The position numbers and the translations under genes are program-made. From the NCBI RefSeq assembly GCF_020524485.1, contig NZ_JAIVLF010000006.1:1-64000 (forward strand): a DNA stretch of 64,000 nucleotides. The letters are read 5' to 3'. The notes under the pieces are model-generated. The model had not been told where the DNA came from, made no database searches, and worked only from the letters and a program-made list of their open reading frames with translations. Positions 35,971 through 44,900 of the stretch are shown piece by piece; within the stretch, counting starts at the first letter, position 1; every line of letters begins with the position of its first letter. The DNA is from Novosphingobium profundi. Lineage in GTDB: Bacteria > Pseudomonadota > Alphaproteobacteria > Sphingomonadales > Sphingomonadaceae.

Positions 35971-37437
35971 GTGAGCGCGAATATCGTCATCGGCGACGGG
36001 CCACACGGCCAGCCGACAGAGATCGACATCAAGGAACTTCTGGCGACCCGCCTGCTGGTGCAGGGCAATTCCGGGTCCGGAAAGTCGCATCTGCTGCGCC
36101 GCCTGCTCGAAGAGAGCGCCAGCCTTGTCCAGCAGATCGTGATCGATCCCGAAGGCGACTTCGTCAGCCTGGCCGAAGAATTCGGCCATGTCGTGATCGA
36201 CGGCGCGGCCTATGGCGAAGCCGAGATCGTCAAGCTCGGCGCGCGTATCCGCCAGCACCGGGCCTCGGTCGTGCTCGCGCTCGACGAGCTGGAAATCGAC
36301 AGCCAGATGAAGTGCGCAGCGCAGTTCCTGAACGCCCTGTTCGACGCCCCGCGCGACCAGTGGTATCCCGCGCTTGTCGTCGTCGACGAGGCGCAGATGT
36401 TCGCTCCTGCCGCCGCAGGCGAAGTCTCCGAAGAGGCGCGCCGCATTTCGCTGGGCGCGATGACCAACCTCATGTGCCGTGGGCGCAAGCGCGGCCTTGC
36501 GGGCGTCATCGCCACGCAGCGCCTTGCCAAGCTCGCCAAGAACGTGGCGGCCGAGGCGTCCAACTTCCTGATGGGCCGCACTTTCCTCGACATCGACATG
36601 GCCCGCGCGGCGGACCTGCTCGGCATGGAGCGCCGCCAGGCCGAGGAAATCCGGGACCTGGGACGCGGCCAGTTCCTCGGGCTTGGCCCGGCGATCTCGC
36701 GCCGCCCGGTCAAGACGCAGATCGGTTCGGTCAAGACCGGCGCCAAGTCGGTAACGCCCGGCCTCATGCCGCTCCCGGAAGCCTCCACCGAGGACATGCG
36801 CGAGCTGCTCCACGACAACCTCCACGTCGAGCCGGAAAAGCCCGACTTCGTGCGGCCCGTGCGCCGCCGCATGGAAATGGAGGAGCTTGACCAGAGCATC
36901 GCGTCGGGCCCCGCCGCCGAGGCCCTGCCCCCGCGCGCCGAACGCCCCGAGCCCGAGCCGGAGGAAAACCGCGCCGCCATGCTCGAGATCCTGAACGAGA
37001 TGGCCAAGGACGAGGACAGCCTGTTCCAGTCCTCGACCACGCTGTTCCAGGACTTCACGATCCGCTGCCGGATGAAGGGCATTTCGGTGCGCAGCCTTGA
37101 TGCGACGATGTTCCGCCGGGGCTTTGCCGCCGCTGTCGCCGGGATCGAGGACCCCGAGGACGAACGCTGGTTCGACCTTGTGAACCTGGCCAAGCACGTC
37201 CCCGACGACGCGCTCGCCCCGTTCTACGTGATCGCCCGCGCGGCCATGGACAACGAGCCATGCCCCGACGATGACCGGCTCGCCAAGATCTACGGCACCA
37301 GTTCGCCGCGCCGCATCCAGCGCCTGCTCGACTATCTGGAAAAGGACGGGCTGATCGTGGTGCGCACCGACTTTGCCGGCAAGCGCTCGGTCGGCGTGCC
37401 CGATCTGGGCGTGACAACCGCCGCCGTCGAGGCGTAA
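35971..37437 (+). CDS. HerA-like ATPase (DUF87)
   Basis: A 488-residue ATPase with Walker A GNSGSGKS (residues 32-39), Walker B ALVVVDEAQMF, a sensor in GVIATQRLAKLAK, and a C-terminal region (after residue 350) ending in a small winged-helix-like domain. HerA-type ATPases are DNA translocases in bacterial and archaeal end resection and defence, but many bacterial versions have unknown roles. The GTG start at 35971 has AGGG 7 nt upstream; in-frame upstream ATGs exist but lack such a context. It runs 12 bp before the DUF4169 gene. Confidence 0.85.
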   Translation: MSANIVIGDGPHGQPTEIDIKELLATRLLVQGNSGSGKSHLLRRLLEESASLVQQIVIDPEGDFVSLAEEFGHVVIDGAAYGEAEIVKLGARIRQHRASVVLALDELEIDSQMKCAAQFLNALFDAPRDQWYPALVVVDEAQMFAPAAAGEVSEEARRISLGAMTNLMCRGRKRGLAGVIATQRLAKLAKNVAAEASNFLMGRTFLDIDMARAADLLGMERRQAEEIRDLGRGQFLGLGPAISRRPVKTQIGSVKTGAKSVTPGLMPLPEASTEDMRELLHDNLHVEPEKPDFVRPVRRRMEMEELDQSIASGPAAEALPPRAERPEPEPEENRAAMLEILNEMAKDEDSLFQSSTTLFQDFTIRCRMKGISVRSLDATMFRRGFAAAVAGIEDPEDERWFDLVNLAKHVPDDALAPFYVIARAAMDNEPCPDDDRLAKIYGTSSPRRIQRLLDYLEKDGLIVVRTDFAGKRSVGVPDLGVTTAAVEA

Positions 37438-37449
37438 AAGCCCCCGCAC

Positions 37450-37635
37450 ATGGCCGAGATCGTCAACCTTCGCATGGCCCGCAAGGCGAAGGCCCGCGCC
37501 GATGCCCGTGCGCAGGCCGAGGAAGCGCGCGCGCGCCACGGCGCCAGCAAGGCCACGCGCGCGAAGACCTCCTCGGAGATTGCCCGGCTGGAGCGCACTG
37601 TGGACGGCGCCCGCCGCGAAAAGGACACCGACTGA
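37450..37635 (+). CDS. DUF4169 small protein
   Basis: A 61-residue, highly charged helical protein of the DUF4169 family (EIVNLRMARKAKARADA, then Ala/Arg/Glu-rich coiled sequence). Function unknown. It lies 12 bp after the HerA-like gene and overlaps the next gene by one base (TGATG), so all three genes may be one unit. Its basic residues suggest a nucleic-acid or protein-assembly role; that is inference. Confidence 0.75.
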   Translation: MAEIVNLRMARKAKARADARAQAEEARARHGASKATRAKTSSEIARLERTVDGARREKDTD

Positions 37636-37838
37636 TGCGCACGACCTACCTCGAGGCGACCGTGCGCCTCTACCACTTGAGCGATGCGATGGAGGGGGGC
37701 GCCGCCGAAACGCTGTTCTACGGCACTTTGACGCAGGCCATGCAGATCGCCGCGCAGCAGGACGAGGCGACGCAGGAAGGCCTGTTCATCGCCACCGACA
37801 ACGATGTCGTTGCCTATCTCGACTTGATGGAAGGCTGA
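37635..37838 (+). CDS. small unknown protein in the HerA unit
   Basis: A 67-residue protein with no family recognised. It is acidic in its C-terminal half (IATDNDVVAYLDLMEG) and overlaps the DUF4169 gene as TGATG, a sign of translational coupling. It is followed by copy 5 of the hairpin element. Confidence 0.65.
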   Translation: MRTTYLEATVRLYHLSDAMEGGAAETLFYGTLTQAMQIAAQQDEATQEGLFIATDNDVVAYLDLMEG

Positions 37839-37847
37839 ATTTTATTT

Positions 37848-37960
37848 CAAGGAGCCATCGCCCCTTGACCCCAAAACGGGCGACCTCACCTTTCTCAGCC
37901 AAGGCAGCGCGGTAAAGGTGAGGTGGACAGTTCCGGGAGCCCGAGGGCGATGGCCCTCGG
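37848..37960 (+). repeat. dispersed hairpin element, copy 5 (113 bp)
   Basis: First hairpin CAAGGAGCCATCGCCCCTTG has one mismatched pair; the last is at 37941-37960. It lies between the convergent ends of the small unknown gene and the outer-membrane protein gene. Confidence 0.9.
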
Positions 37961-38058
37961 AAACCTTCTACCTGCCCCACCCCGCAGGTGCCTCGGTGGC
38001 CGCGCGCGGTGGGACAGGCAGTTCGCAAGGACCGGCGTTGCCGATCCCTATCGGGTTC

Positions 38059-38547
38059 TTAGAAGCGCGCCTGCAGGCCGCCTGCGACATAGCCGTCGCC
38101 CACGTTCACCTTGGCGTCGAGCATCGGCATGACCGGCATCGAGGCCGTACCATAAGCCCGCACCGAATCGCCCATGTAGCGCGCGCCCACGCCCAGCGTG
38201 ACCATCGGCAGGCTGTAGCTGGCTTCAAGGCGGCCATAGGCCTTGAGGCCGGTGCCGTCGCAGTGGTCATCGTTCACCGCGACATCGTCGATGCGGCGGT
38301 AGCACACGCCATCGTCCGAGGTGTAGCGCGGGTGGTCCTTGTCGTAGATGAAGGCGCCGACCGAAGGCGTCACGGCAAAGCCGCCGTCGCGCAGGATCGG
38401 GTAGCCCACGCCCAGTTCGCCGCCCCACTGGCCCTTCCACTTGGCGACATTCGCCTCGGCGGTGACCTGCGCCGCGGCGGGCGAGGCGGCCAGCAGCGAT
38501 CCGCCCAGGGCTGCAGCGGCTAGGGCGAGGATGTGGCGGTGCGACAT
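38059..38547 (-). CDS. exported beta-barrel-like protein
   Basis: A 162-residue protein with a signal peptide (LALAAAALGGSLLAASPAAAQ) and a body with alternating hydrophobic strands (SYSLPMVTLGVGARYMG) ending in VAGGLQARF, a C-terminal Phe. This is the look of a small outer-membrane barrel. It has no close named family. The ATG at 38545-38547 is chosen because the 12 residues before it lack signal-peptide character. Confidence 0.65.
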   Translation of the reverse strand: MSHRHILALAAAALGGSLLAASPAAAQVTAEANVAKWKGQWGGELGVGYPILRDGGFAVTPSVGAFIYDKDHPRYTSDDGVCYRRIDDVAVNDDHCDGTGLKAYGRLEASYSLPMVTLGVGARYMGDSVRAYGTASMPVMPMLDAKVNVGDGYVAGGLQARF

Positions 38548-38741
38548 GGTTCGTATCCTTTTCGGGTATGCACAAAGAGGCACACACGGCCTCCCCCGCG
38601 CATGCTGGCGGCCCTGTTGCGCATCGTGCCCCGCAGCGACAAGCAGGGCGCACGCAGTCCGTCCCGCCCGCCCGTCACCTCACCGCTATCCCGTACAAAA
38701 AACGCGCCGGACCGTGGGTTTAGGCAGGGGCAAAGCCTCGG

Positions 38742-39389
38742 TCAGACCATTGCGTCGAGCGCGTCGCCCACCGGCGTATCGCCATCGGTCAGCTCCAGGA
38801 TCGTGCGCGAGAGCTGCGGGCGTTCAAGGATTCCGGCGAGCACCTGCGCCACGTGGTCGCGCGACACGTTGCCGTAGGGAAGCGCGAGGCCCAGCGCGAT
38901 CCTGCCATCGCCGCCCTCGGAACTGAGCGTGCCCGGGCGCACAATCACCCAGTCGAGATCGCTCTGTGAGAGATGCGCGTCGGTCAGCTTCTTGATGCGC
39001 ATGTAGTTCTCGAACCCCTCCTTGGGCTCGGCATCGCGCCCCGCTTCGGGGAAGGCCGAGACCAGCAGGAAGCGTGTCGCGCCCGCCTTGCGCGCGGCTG
39101 CGACCGCCTTGACCAGCCCGTCGCCGTCCACCGCCTGGGTAAGCTCGTAGCTCGCCCCGCCCGCACCGGCCGAGAACACGACCGCATCGGCACCTTCCAT
39201 GCGCTCGGCCAGTTCATCGACGCTGAGCGCGGTGATATCGCCTGCCACCGGCTTGCCGCCCTTGTCGGCGAGGATCTGCGCCTGTTCGCTCTTGCGGTGC
39301 ATGGCGAGCGGCACATGGCCCGCCTCGGCCAGCAGGGGGACAAGACGCGAGCCGACCTTGCCAGCGGCACCGATGATGAAGACGTTCAT
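38742..39389 (-). CDS. NAD(P)H-binding SDR-family protein
   Basis: A 215-residue atypical short-chain dehydrogenase with an N-terminal nucleotide motif (FIIGAAGKVGSRLV) and the body of the NmrA/YtfG-like group (VIVRPGTLSSEGG, then GNVSRDHVAQVLAGIL). It may be a redox sensor or an oxidoreductase. Its divergent neighbour is bioF, with a terminator-like hairpin between them. Confidence 0.85.
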   Translation of the reverse strand: MNVFIIGAAGKVGSRLVPLLAEAGHVPLAMHRKSEQAQILADKGGKPVAGDITALSVDELAERMEGADAVVFSAGAGGASYELTQAVDGDGLVKAVAAARKAGATRFLLVSAFPEAGRDAEPKEGFENYMRIKKLTDAHLSQSDLDWVIVRPGTLSSEGGDGRIALGLALPYGNVSRDHVAQVLAGILERPQLSRTILELTDGDTPVGDALDAMV

Positions 39390-39412
39390 ACTGTTCGTTC
39401 CTGTTCTGGTGC

Positions 39413-39442
39413 GACAGGCAGGCGCAGGCCGCCTGTCTTTTT
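39413..39442 (+). terminator. terminator-like hairpin upstream of bioF
   Basis: Arms of GACAGGC (39413-39419) and GCCTGTC (39431-39437), with an 11-nt loop that can extend the stem, are followed by TTTTT (39438-39442). It is about 165 bp before bioF and reads in its direction, so it could end transcripts from beyond or act as a leader attenuator for the biotin operon. It may also just lie in the SDR leader region. Confidence 0.5.
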
Positions 39443-39605
39443 CCATGTCCTTGCCAACCCATGTCGGAACGCGGGGTTCCGATGACAACCACTTGGGACG
39501 AAGCGATTTCCCCTCTCCCGCCGGGCCGCGATGCCTGGCCGCGCAACAGGAAGTTCCCCCCACGCCATTGTCTCTTGGGCCCGCTTGCCATAACCGGCAC
39601 CGAGG

Positions 39606-40769
39606 ATGACACGGCTCGACCCCTTTCTGACACAGGCCCTCGCGCGGATCGACACGGCCGGGCAGCGCCGCACCTTGCGCCCGGCCCATCTCGATGGCGC
39701 CGGCCGGATCGTGCGCGAGGGGCGCATCCTCGTCGACTTCTCCAGCAACGATTACCTGGGGCTGGCCCGCCACCCCGAGCTGAGCGCGCGCGCCATCGCC
39801 TGGACTGAGCGCCTCGGCACCGGATCGGGGGCCTCGCGCCTCGTCACGGGCACCAGCGCCGAGCAACTGGCGCTGGAAACGCGCATCGCCCGCTTCAAGC
39901 ACACCGAGGCCGCGCTCGTCTTCGCCAGCGGCTGGCAGGCCAACGCCACGGTCATCCCCGCCCTGCTGTCTGCCGTGCCGGGCTGCGTGGTCTTCACCGA
40001 CCGGCTGATCCACGCCTCGATGCACGCAGGACTGGCCAGTGCAGGCGTGCGCCAGGTGCGCTTTCGCCACAACGACCTCGACCACCTCGAAACCCTGCTG
40101 GAGAGCAAGGGCCGCGAGGCGCCTGCCCGCCTGATCCTGACCGAAAGCGTATTCTCGATGGACGGCGACCGCGCGGACCTCGCCCGCCTGGCCGACATCG
40201 CGCAGCGCCACGAGGCCGCGCTCTATGTCGACGAGGCCCACGCGACCGGCGTGCTGGGTCCCGGCGGCGCGGGCCTCTCAGGCGACGTGCCCGGGCGTAT
40301 CGATCTTGTCATGGGCACCTTCAGCAAGGCGCTCGGCGGCTTTGGGGCCTATGTCGCGGGCTCGCGCGTGCTCATCGACTACCTCGTCAACGCGGCGAGC
40401 GGGTTCATCTTCACCACCGCGCCGCCCCCTGCCGTGCTGGGCGCCATCGACGCCGCGCTCGACCTCGTGCCCTCCATGGACGCCGAGCGCGCGCATCTGG
40501 CCGCTCTGGGCGACCGGCTGCGCGAAGGGCTCGGCGCGCTCGGCCTCGACCACGGCGCCTCCAGCACCCAGATCGTGCCTGCCGTGATCGGCCCGGAGGC
40601 CGAGACCCTCGCGCTCTCGGCCCGGCTCGACGCGGCCGGGTTCCTCGTCTCGGCGATCCGCCCGCCCACCGTTCCCCCCGGGTCGAGCCGCCTGCGCATC
40701 GCGCTGCGCGCCGCCCATTCTTTCGACGACATCGACGCGCTGCTGAGCGCGCTCAAGGACGCCTTGTGA
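39606..40769 (+). CDS. bioF: 8-amino-7-oxononanoate synthase
   Basis: A 387-residue PLP enzyme that condenses pimeloyl-ACP and alanine. The PLP Lys lies in GTFSKALGGFGAYVAG, preceded by DEAHATGVLGPGGAG; the N-terminal FSSNDYLGLA and substrate part fit the family. First gene of the biotin operon; its stop overlaps the GTG of the esterase gene as GTGA. A terminator-like hairpin precedes it. Confidence 0.95.
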   Translation: MTRLDPFLTQALARIDTAGQRRTLRPAHLDGAGRIVREGRILVDFSSNDYLGLARHPELSARAIAWTERLGTGSGASRLVTGTSAEQLALETRIARFKHTEAALVFASGWQANATVIPALLSAVPGCVVFTDRLIHASMHAGLASAGVRQVRFRHNDLDHLETLLESKGREAPARLILTESVFSMDGDRADLARLADIAQRHEAALYVDEAHATGVLGPGGAGLSGDVPGRIDLVMGTFSKALGGFGAYVAGSRVLIDYLVNAASGFIFTTAPPPAVLGAIDAALDLVPSMDAERAHLAALGDRLREGLGALGLDHGASSTQIVPAVIGPEAETLALSARLDAAGFLVSAIRPPTVPPGSSRLRIALRAAHSFDDIDALLSALKDAL

Positions 40770-41386
40770 ACCTTCTCTTCGCCCATGGCTGGGGCTTTGA
40801 CGCCGCATTCTGGGAGCCGCTCGCCGCCCTCCTGCCCGAGCATGCGCACGTGTTCGACGACCGAGGCTACTTCGGCGCGCCCACCCCGGCCGAAATCGAA
40901 GGCCCCTGCCTTGCCGTGACCCACAGCTTCGGCACCATGCGGGTCCTTACCAATCCGCCTCCGGGGCTGGTCGGCATCATCGCCTTCAACGGCTTCGACC
41001 GTTTCAGCGCGCGCACCGGACGCGCCGGGATCCCGGTGCGCGTAATCGACCGCATGCTGCGCCGCTTCACCCAGAGCCCCGAAACCGTGCTCGCCGAATT
41101 TCGCGCGACCTGTGGCGATACGGCGCTGGTACCCACACCCGTCCCTGATCCCCTGCGCGAAGACCTGCTGCGCCTGCGCGACGGCGAATGCCCGCCCCCA
41201 GCCGTCCCGCTCACTTCGGTCCAGGGCCGCGCCGATCCGCTCCTTCCTCGCGAGATGCGCGAAAGCGTCTTTCCGCGCGGCGAGGTGCGCCGGGTGAGCC
41301 ATGCAGGCGGCCATCTCCTGCCTGTCGAGGACCCGGCCTTCTGCGCCGAGACGGTGCGCGCCATGGTCGGCGCACTGGTCGCCTGA
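40766..41386 (+). CDS. probable pimeloyl-ACP methyl ester esterase
   Basis: A 206-residue alpha/beta-hydrolase in the biotin operon, between bioF and bioC. The nucleophile is the Ser in VTHSFGTM, and the late His is in VSHAGGHLLPVED. In this place it should release the methyl ester from pimeloyl-ACP, the role of BioH, BioG or BioJ; the sequence is divergent from BioH, and I cannot say which family it matches best. The GTG start overlaps bioF by 4 nt. Confidence 0.8.
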   Translation: MNLLFAHGWGFDAAFWEPLAALLPEHAHVFDDRGYFGAPTPAEIEGPCLAVTHSFGTMRVLTNPPPGLVGIIAFNGFDRFSARTGRAGIPVRVIDRMLRRFTQSPETVLAEFRATCGDTALVPTPVPDPLREDLLRLRDGECPPPAVPLTSVQGRADPLLPREMRESVFPRGEVRRVSHAGGHLLPVEDPAFCAETVRAMVGALVA

Positions 41387-41394
41387 GGCTGGCC

Positions 41395-42162
41395 TTGCGC
41401 GTCCCCCGCGATCAGATCGCCCGCGCCTTTTCGGGTGCCCACGGCTACGAAGCCCACGCCCCGGTCCAGCGCGAGGTCGCCCGCGCACTGGCGACCCGCA
41501 TCGCCGCGCTCGATCTGCCCCGCGACCTTCGCGGCCTGGAAATCGGCTGTGGTACCGGCTTCCTGACCCGCGAACTGCAGGCCGCCCACGTCACCGGGGA
41601 CTGGCTCGTCACCGACCTTTCACCCGCTATGGTCGCACGCTGCCGTGCGGCGCTGGGCGAAAGCGCGCGCCACCGCTTCGCCGCGCTCGACGGCGAGACC
41701 GGAACACCCGAAGGCGGCCCTTTCGATCTTCTCTGCTCCAGCCTGGCCCTGCAGTGGTTTGCCGACGCGCCCGCAGCGCTTGCCCGCATGGCCGGATGGC
41801 TGGCGCCGGGCGGCCATCTTGTCGTCACCACGCTGGGGCCCGAGACGTTTGCCGAGTGGCGCGCTGCGCACGAAGCGCTGGGCCTGGTCCCAGGAACCCC
41901 CGCCTTTCTGCCCCCCGAAGCTTACACGCAGATCCCCGGAGCCGACGTCACCGTCACGCGCCACGTCCAGCGCAGCGCGGACGCGCGCGCCTTCCTGCGC
42001 AGCGTCAAGGCAATCGGCGCAGGTACCGCGCATGGCGCCCACACGCCGCTCACCCCTACGCAACTTCGCGAGGTCATGGCGCAATTCGACATTAACGGAT
42101 CCACGGCCACCTACGAAGTCGTGACGATCCACCTGACCCGCCCCCCGATCCGGACAAGGTGA
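41395..42162 (+). CDS. bioC: malonyl-ACP O-methyltransferase
   Basis: A 255-residue SAM-dependent methyltransferase. Motif I is [14 protein letters not shown]; the acidic residue after it is in [12 protein letters not shown]. BioC methylates malonyl-ACP to start pimelate synthesis. No ATG fits; a TTG at 41395 has GAGG 6 nt upstream and gives a sensible start ([20 protein letters not shown]). A CTG two codons earlier is possible. It lies 8 nt after the esterase gene. Confidence 0.85.
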   Translation: MRVPRDQIARAFSGAHGYEAHAPVQREVARALATRIAALDLPRDLRGLEIGCGTGFLTRELQAAHVTGDWLVTDLSPAMVARCRAALGESARHRFAALDGETGTPEGGPFDLLCSSLALQWFADAPAALARMAGWLAPGGHLVVTTLGPETFAEWRAAHEALGLVPGTPAFLPPEAYTQIPGADVTVTRHVQRSADARAFLRSVKAIGAGTAHGAHTPLTPTQLREVMAQFDINGSTATYEVVTIHLTRPPIRTR

Positions 42163-42170
42163 TTGTACCG

Positions 42171-42833
42171 ATGACCGACCTGCCTTCCGCCCGCCACACC
42201 CTGATTGTCACCGGCACCGACACCGAAATCGGCAAGACGGTCTTCGCCGCCGCGCTGGCGGGCGCCCTTGGCGCGCACTACTGGAAACCCGTGCAGGCCG
42301 GGGTCGAGCCCGAGGACGCGTTTGGCGAAACCGACGCGCTGCGCGTCGCAGGGCTCTCCGGTCTGGAGCGCGAAAAGATCCTGCCCGAAGCCTACCGCCT
42401 CGCCACCCCCTGCTCGCCCCACCTCGCCGCCGAGATCGACGGGGTGGAGATCGACCCGGCGCGTCTGTCCCTCCCCGCCGTGTCCGGCCCGCTGGTGGTC
42501 GAAGGTGCGGGCGGCGTCCACGTTCCCATCTCACGGCGCGAGACTTATGCGGACCAGTTCGTGCGCTGGGGCGCGCCGGTGATCCTGGTGGCCCGCACGC
42601 AGCTGGGCACGATCAACCACACGCTGCTCTCGCTCGAGGCGCTGCGCGCCCGCGCTATCCCTGTGCTCGGGGTTGCCTTCGTGGGCGAGGAAGTAAAGGA
42701 CAGCGAAGAGATCATCTGCGCCATGGGCGGCGCGAAGCGGCTGGGCCGCCTGCCACGCCTCGATCCGCTCAGCCCCGAGGCGCTTGCTGCCGCCTTCGCT
42801 GCGAACTTCAACCTGGAGGACTTCGCCCCATGA
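42171..42833 (+). CDS. bioD: dethiobiotin synthetase
   Basis: A 220-residue ATPase that closes the ureido ring of dethiobiotin. The P-loop is [26 protein letters not shown] and the N-terminal substrate residues fit BioD. The ATG at 42171 is preferred by family length. A GTG at 42159 overlaps the bioC stop and would suit coupling, so the start is not settled. Its stop overlaps bioA as ATGA. Confidence 0.9.
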   Translation: MTDLPSARHTLIVTGTDTEIGKTVFAAALAGALGAHYWKPVQAGVEPEDAFGETDALRVAGLSGLEREKILPEAYRLATPCSPHLAAEIDGVEIDPARLSLPAVSGPLVVEGAGGVHVPISRRETYADQFVRWGAPVILVARTQLGTINHTLLSLEALRARAIPVLGVAFVGEEVKDSEEIICAMGGAKRLGRLPRLDPLSPEALAAAFAANFNLEDFAP

Positions 42834-44098
42834 GCTCCACGCCCCCCGCATCATCGATCTGGCACCCCTTCACCCAGCACGGCCTGGGCGAGCCGATCCC
42901 CGAGGTTTCCAGCGCGCAGGGTGCGGTGCTGCACCTCGCCGACGGGCGCTCCATGATCGATGCGATCTCGTCCTGGTGGGTAACGACGCACGGGCACTGC
43001 AACCCCCGGATCATGGCCGCAATCGCCGAGCAGGCGGGCAAGCTCGACCAGATGATCTTTGCAGGCTGGACCCATGGCCCCGCCGAAGAGGTGGCCCGAG
43101 GCCTTCGCGAGATCATGCCCGAAAGCCTGACTCGCGTGTTCTTCTCCGATTCCGGATCAACCAGCGTCGAGGTCGCGCTCAAGATGGCGCTCGGCTACTG
43201 GCACTGGCAGGGTGAGGCCCGCTCGCGCATCCTCGTCATGGAAAATTCCTACCACGGCGACACCATCGGCGCGATGTCGGTGGGCGAGCGCGGCGTGTTC
43301 AACCAGCCTTACGACCCGCTGCTCTTCGATGTCGGACGCATTCCCTTTCCCGCAGCGGGCCACGAAGAGGCGACGCTCGAAGCCCTTGAGAGCTTCTGCC
43401 GAATGGGCGACACCGCCGCGCTGATCGTCGAGCCGCTCGTGCTGGGGGCTGGCGGTATGCTGTTCTACAGCGCCGAGGTCCTGGGCCAGATGCGCGCGAT
43501 CTGCGCAGAGCATGGCGTGCTCTTCATTGCGGACGAAGTGATGACCGGCTGGGGCCGCACCGGCACGCTGCTCGCGTGCGAACAGGCGGACATCGAGCCC
43601 GACATCCTGTGCCTGTCCAAGGGCCTGACAGGCGGCGCGGTGCCGCTCGCCGTGACGATGGCGAGCGAGGCGATTTACGAAGCGCACCTCTCCACCGACC
43701 GCGCGCGCATGTTCTTCCACTCCTCCAGCTACACCGCCAATCCGCTCGCCTGCGCCGCGGCCGCCGCGAACCTGGCGATCTGGCGCGAGGAACCCGTGCG
43801 CGAACGCATCGCACAGTTGAGCGCCAAGCAGGCATCCTGGCTCGACAAACTGGGGCAGGTCTACCACTTCAACAACGCACGGAGCCTCGGCACGATTGCC
43901 GCGCTCGACCTCAAGAGTGACGGGGCGACCGGCTACATGAATGACCTGGCGCCCCGGCTCATGGCCTTCTTCCGCGAACGCGGCGTGCTGCTGCGCCCGC
44001 TGGGCAACACGGTCTACGTGATGCCCCCCTATGGCATCACCGACGAGGAACTCGCCACCGTGTGGGATGCCATCGGTGAGGCCGTGCTCTGCTTCTGA
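42830..44098 (+). CDS. bioA: adenosylmethionine-8-amino-7-oxononanoate transaminase
   Basis: A 422-residue PLP transaminase that makes 7,8-diaminononanoate. The PLP Lys is in [10 protein letters not shown], with the Asp in [14 protein letters not shown]. Last gene of the biotin operon. It is followed by copy 6 of the repeat. Confidence 0.95.
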   Translation: MSSTPPASSIWHPFTQHGLGEPIPEVSSAQGAVLHLADGRSMIDAISSWWVTTHGHCNPRIMAAIAEQAGKLDQMIFAGWTHGPAEEVARGLREIMPESLTRVFFSDSGSTSVEVALKMALGYWHWQGEARSRILVMENSYHGDTIGAMSVGERGVFNQPYDPLLFDVGRIPFPAAGHEEATLEALESFCRMGDTAALIVEPLVLGAGGMLFYSAEVLGQMRAICAEHGVLFIADEVMTGWGRTGTLLACEQADIEPDILCLSKGLTGGAVPLAVTMASEAIYEAHLSTDRARMFFHSSSYTANPLACAAAAANLAIWREEPVRERIAQLSAKQASWLDKLGQVYHFNNARSLGTIAALDLKSDGATGYMNDLAPRLMAFFRERGVLLRPLGNTVYVMPPYGITDEELATVWDAIGEAVLCF

Positions 44099-44138
44099 AG
44101 CTTGGGAATTGGGCTGCGGGACAAGAAGAAAGATGATT

Positions 44139-44251
44139 CCGAGGGCCATCGCCCTCGGGCTCCCCATAATGTCTGGCTCACCTCCCGCGCGCCGCCGTGG
44201 CTGAGTAAGGTGAGTTTGCCCATTTTGGGGTCAAGGGGCGATGGCCCCTTG
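44139..44251 (-). repeat. dispersed hairpin element, copy 6 (113 bp, inverted)
   Basis: Inverted copy with CCGAGG end first (44139-44158) and CAAGGG end last (44232-44251), between the convergent ends of bioA and the fasciclin gene. Confidence 0.92.
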
Positions 44252-44280
44252 AAAAGCACTTCCTTCTTCCCCGCTCGCCT

Positions 44281-44877
44281 TCAACTCTCCGCCTTGCGCA
44301 GCAGCCCTGACACGGGGATCGCAACGCTCGCGCCTCCCGCCAGTGCCTCACCCTTGAATGTCGCCTCCGCGCCGTCCGGCGAGGTCACGACGATCGCATC
44401 GCCGTTGCGGCGGAAGGTCAGGTCTTCCCCAGCCAGGCTGGTGATGGTGACGGAGCCCTCGTCGCTACGCTCGATTGCGCCCTCGATGTCACGAGGCATG
44501 AGGTAGCCCGGCAGTAGGTGCTGCTTGAGAAGCGCGGCCATGGCCGCCTTGTCCTCGCCCTGCGTGAGGGCCTCGCCCTCTTCGCCCAGCGCGGCAAAGC
44601 TGGCATCGTCGGGGGCCAGCAGGGTGTAGCTGGCGTTGCCCTCAAAGATACCGGCAAGGCCGGTATCCTCCAGCGCATCGGCCACGGTCTCCATGCCGTC
44701 TGTATCGTCCAGGAGTTCGGGCACGGGGTCCGAGGCCGGCTCGGCAAGCACGGCCGCGCCGGTTTCATCGGACGCCGGGGTCTCGCCCGAACAGCCCGCC
44801 AGAGCCAGCCCGCAGGCGCCGATCAGCGTGAGCGTCCCGGCCCGAAGGCCGGACACGCGGTGCGAAATCTGTGTCAT
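44281..44877 (-). CDS. fasciclin-domain lipoprotein
   Basis: A 198-residue lipoprotein. The signal ends in LIGACGLALAGCSG (lipobox LAGC). A fasciclin (FAS1) domain follows (METVADALEDTGLAGIFEGN, then YTLLAPDDASFAALG and LKQHLLPGYLM). FAS1 proteins act in adhesion or bind ligands at the cell surface. The ATG at 44875-44877 has GGAGAG 9 nt upstream. It lies 23 bp after the Gly/Asn-repeat gene on the same strand. Confidence 0.88.
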   Translation of the reverse strand: MTQISHRVSGLRAGTLTLIGACGLALAGCSGETPASDETGAAVLAEPASDPVPELLDDTDGMETVADALEDTGLAGIFEGNASYTLLAPDDASFAALGEEGEALTQGEDKAAMAALLKQHLLPGYLMPRDIEGAIERSDEGSVTITSLAGEDLTFRRNGDAIVVTSPDGAEATFKGEALAGGASVAIPVSGLLRKAES

Positions 44878-44900
44878 CTTGGGGGTCTCTCCTCGGGGGC

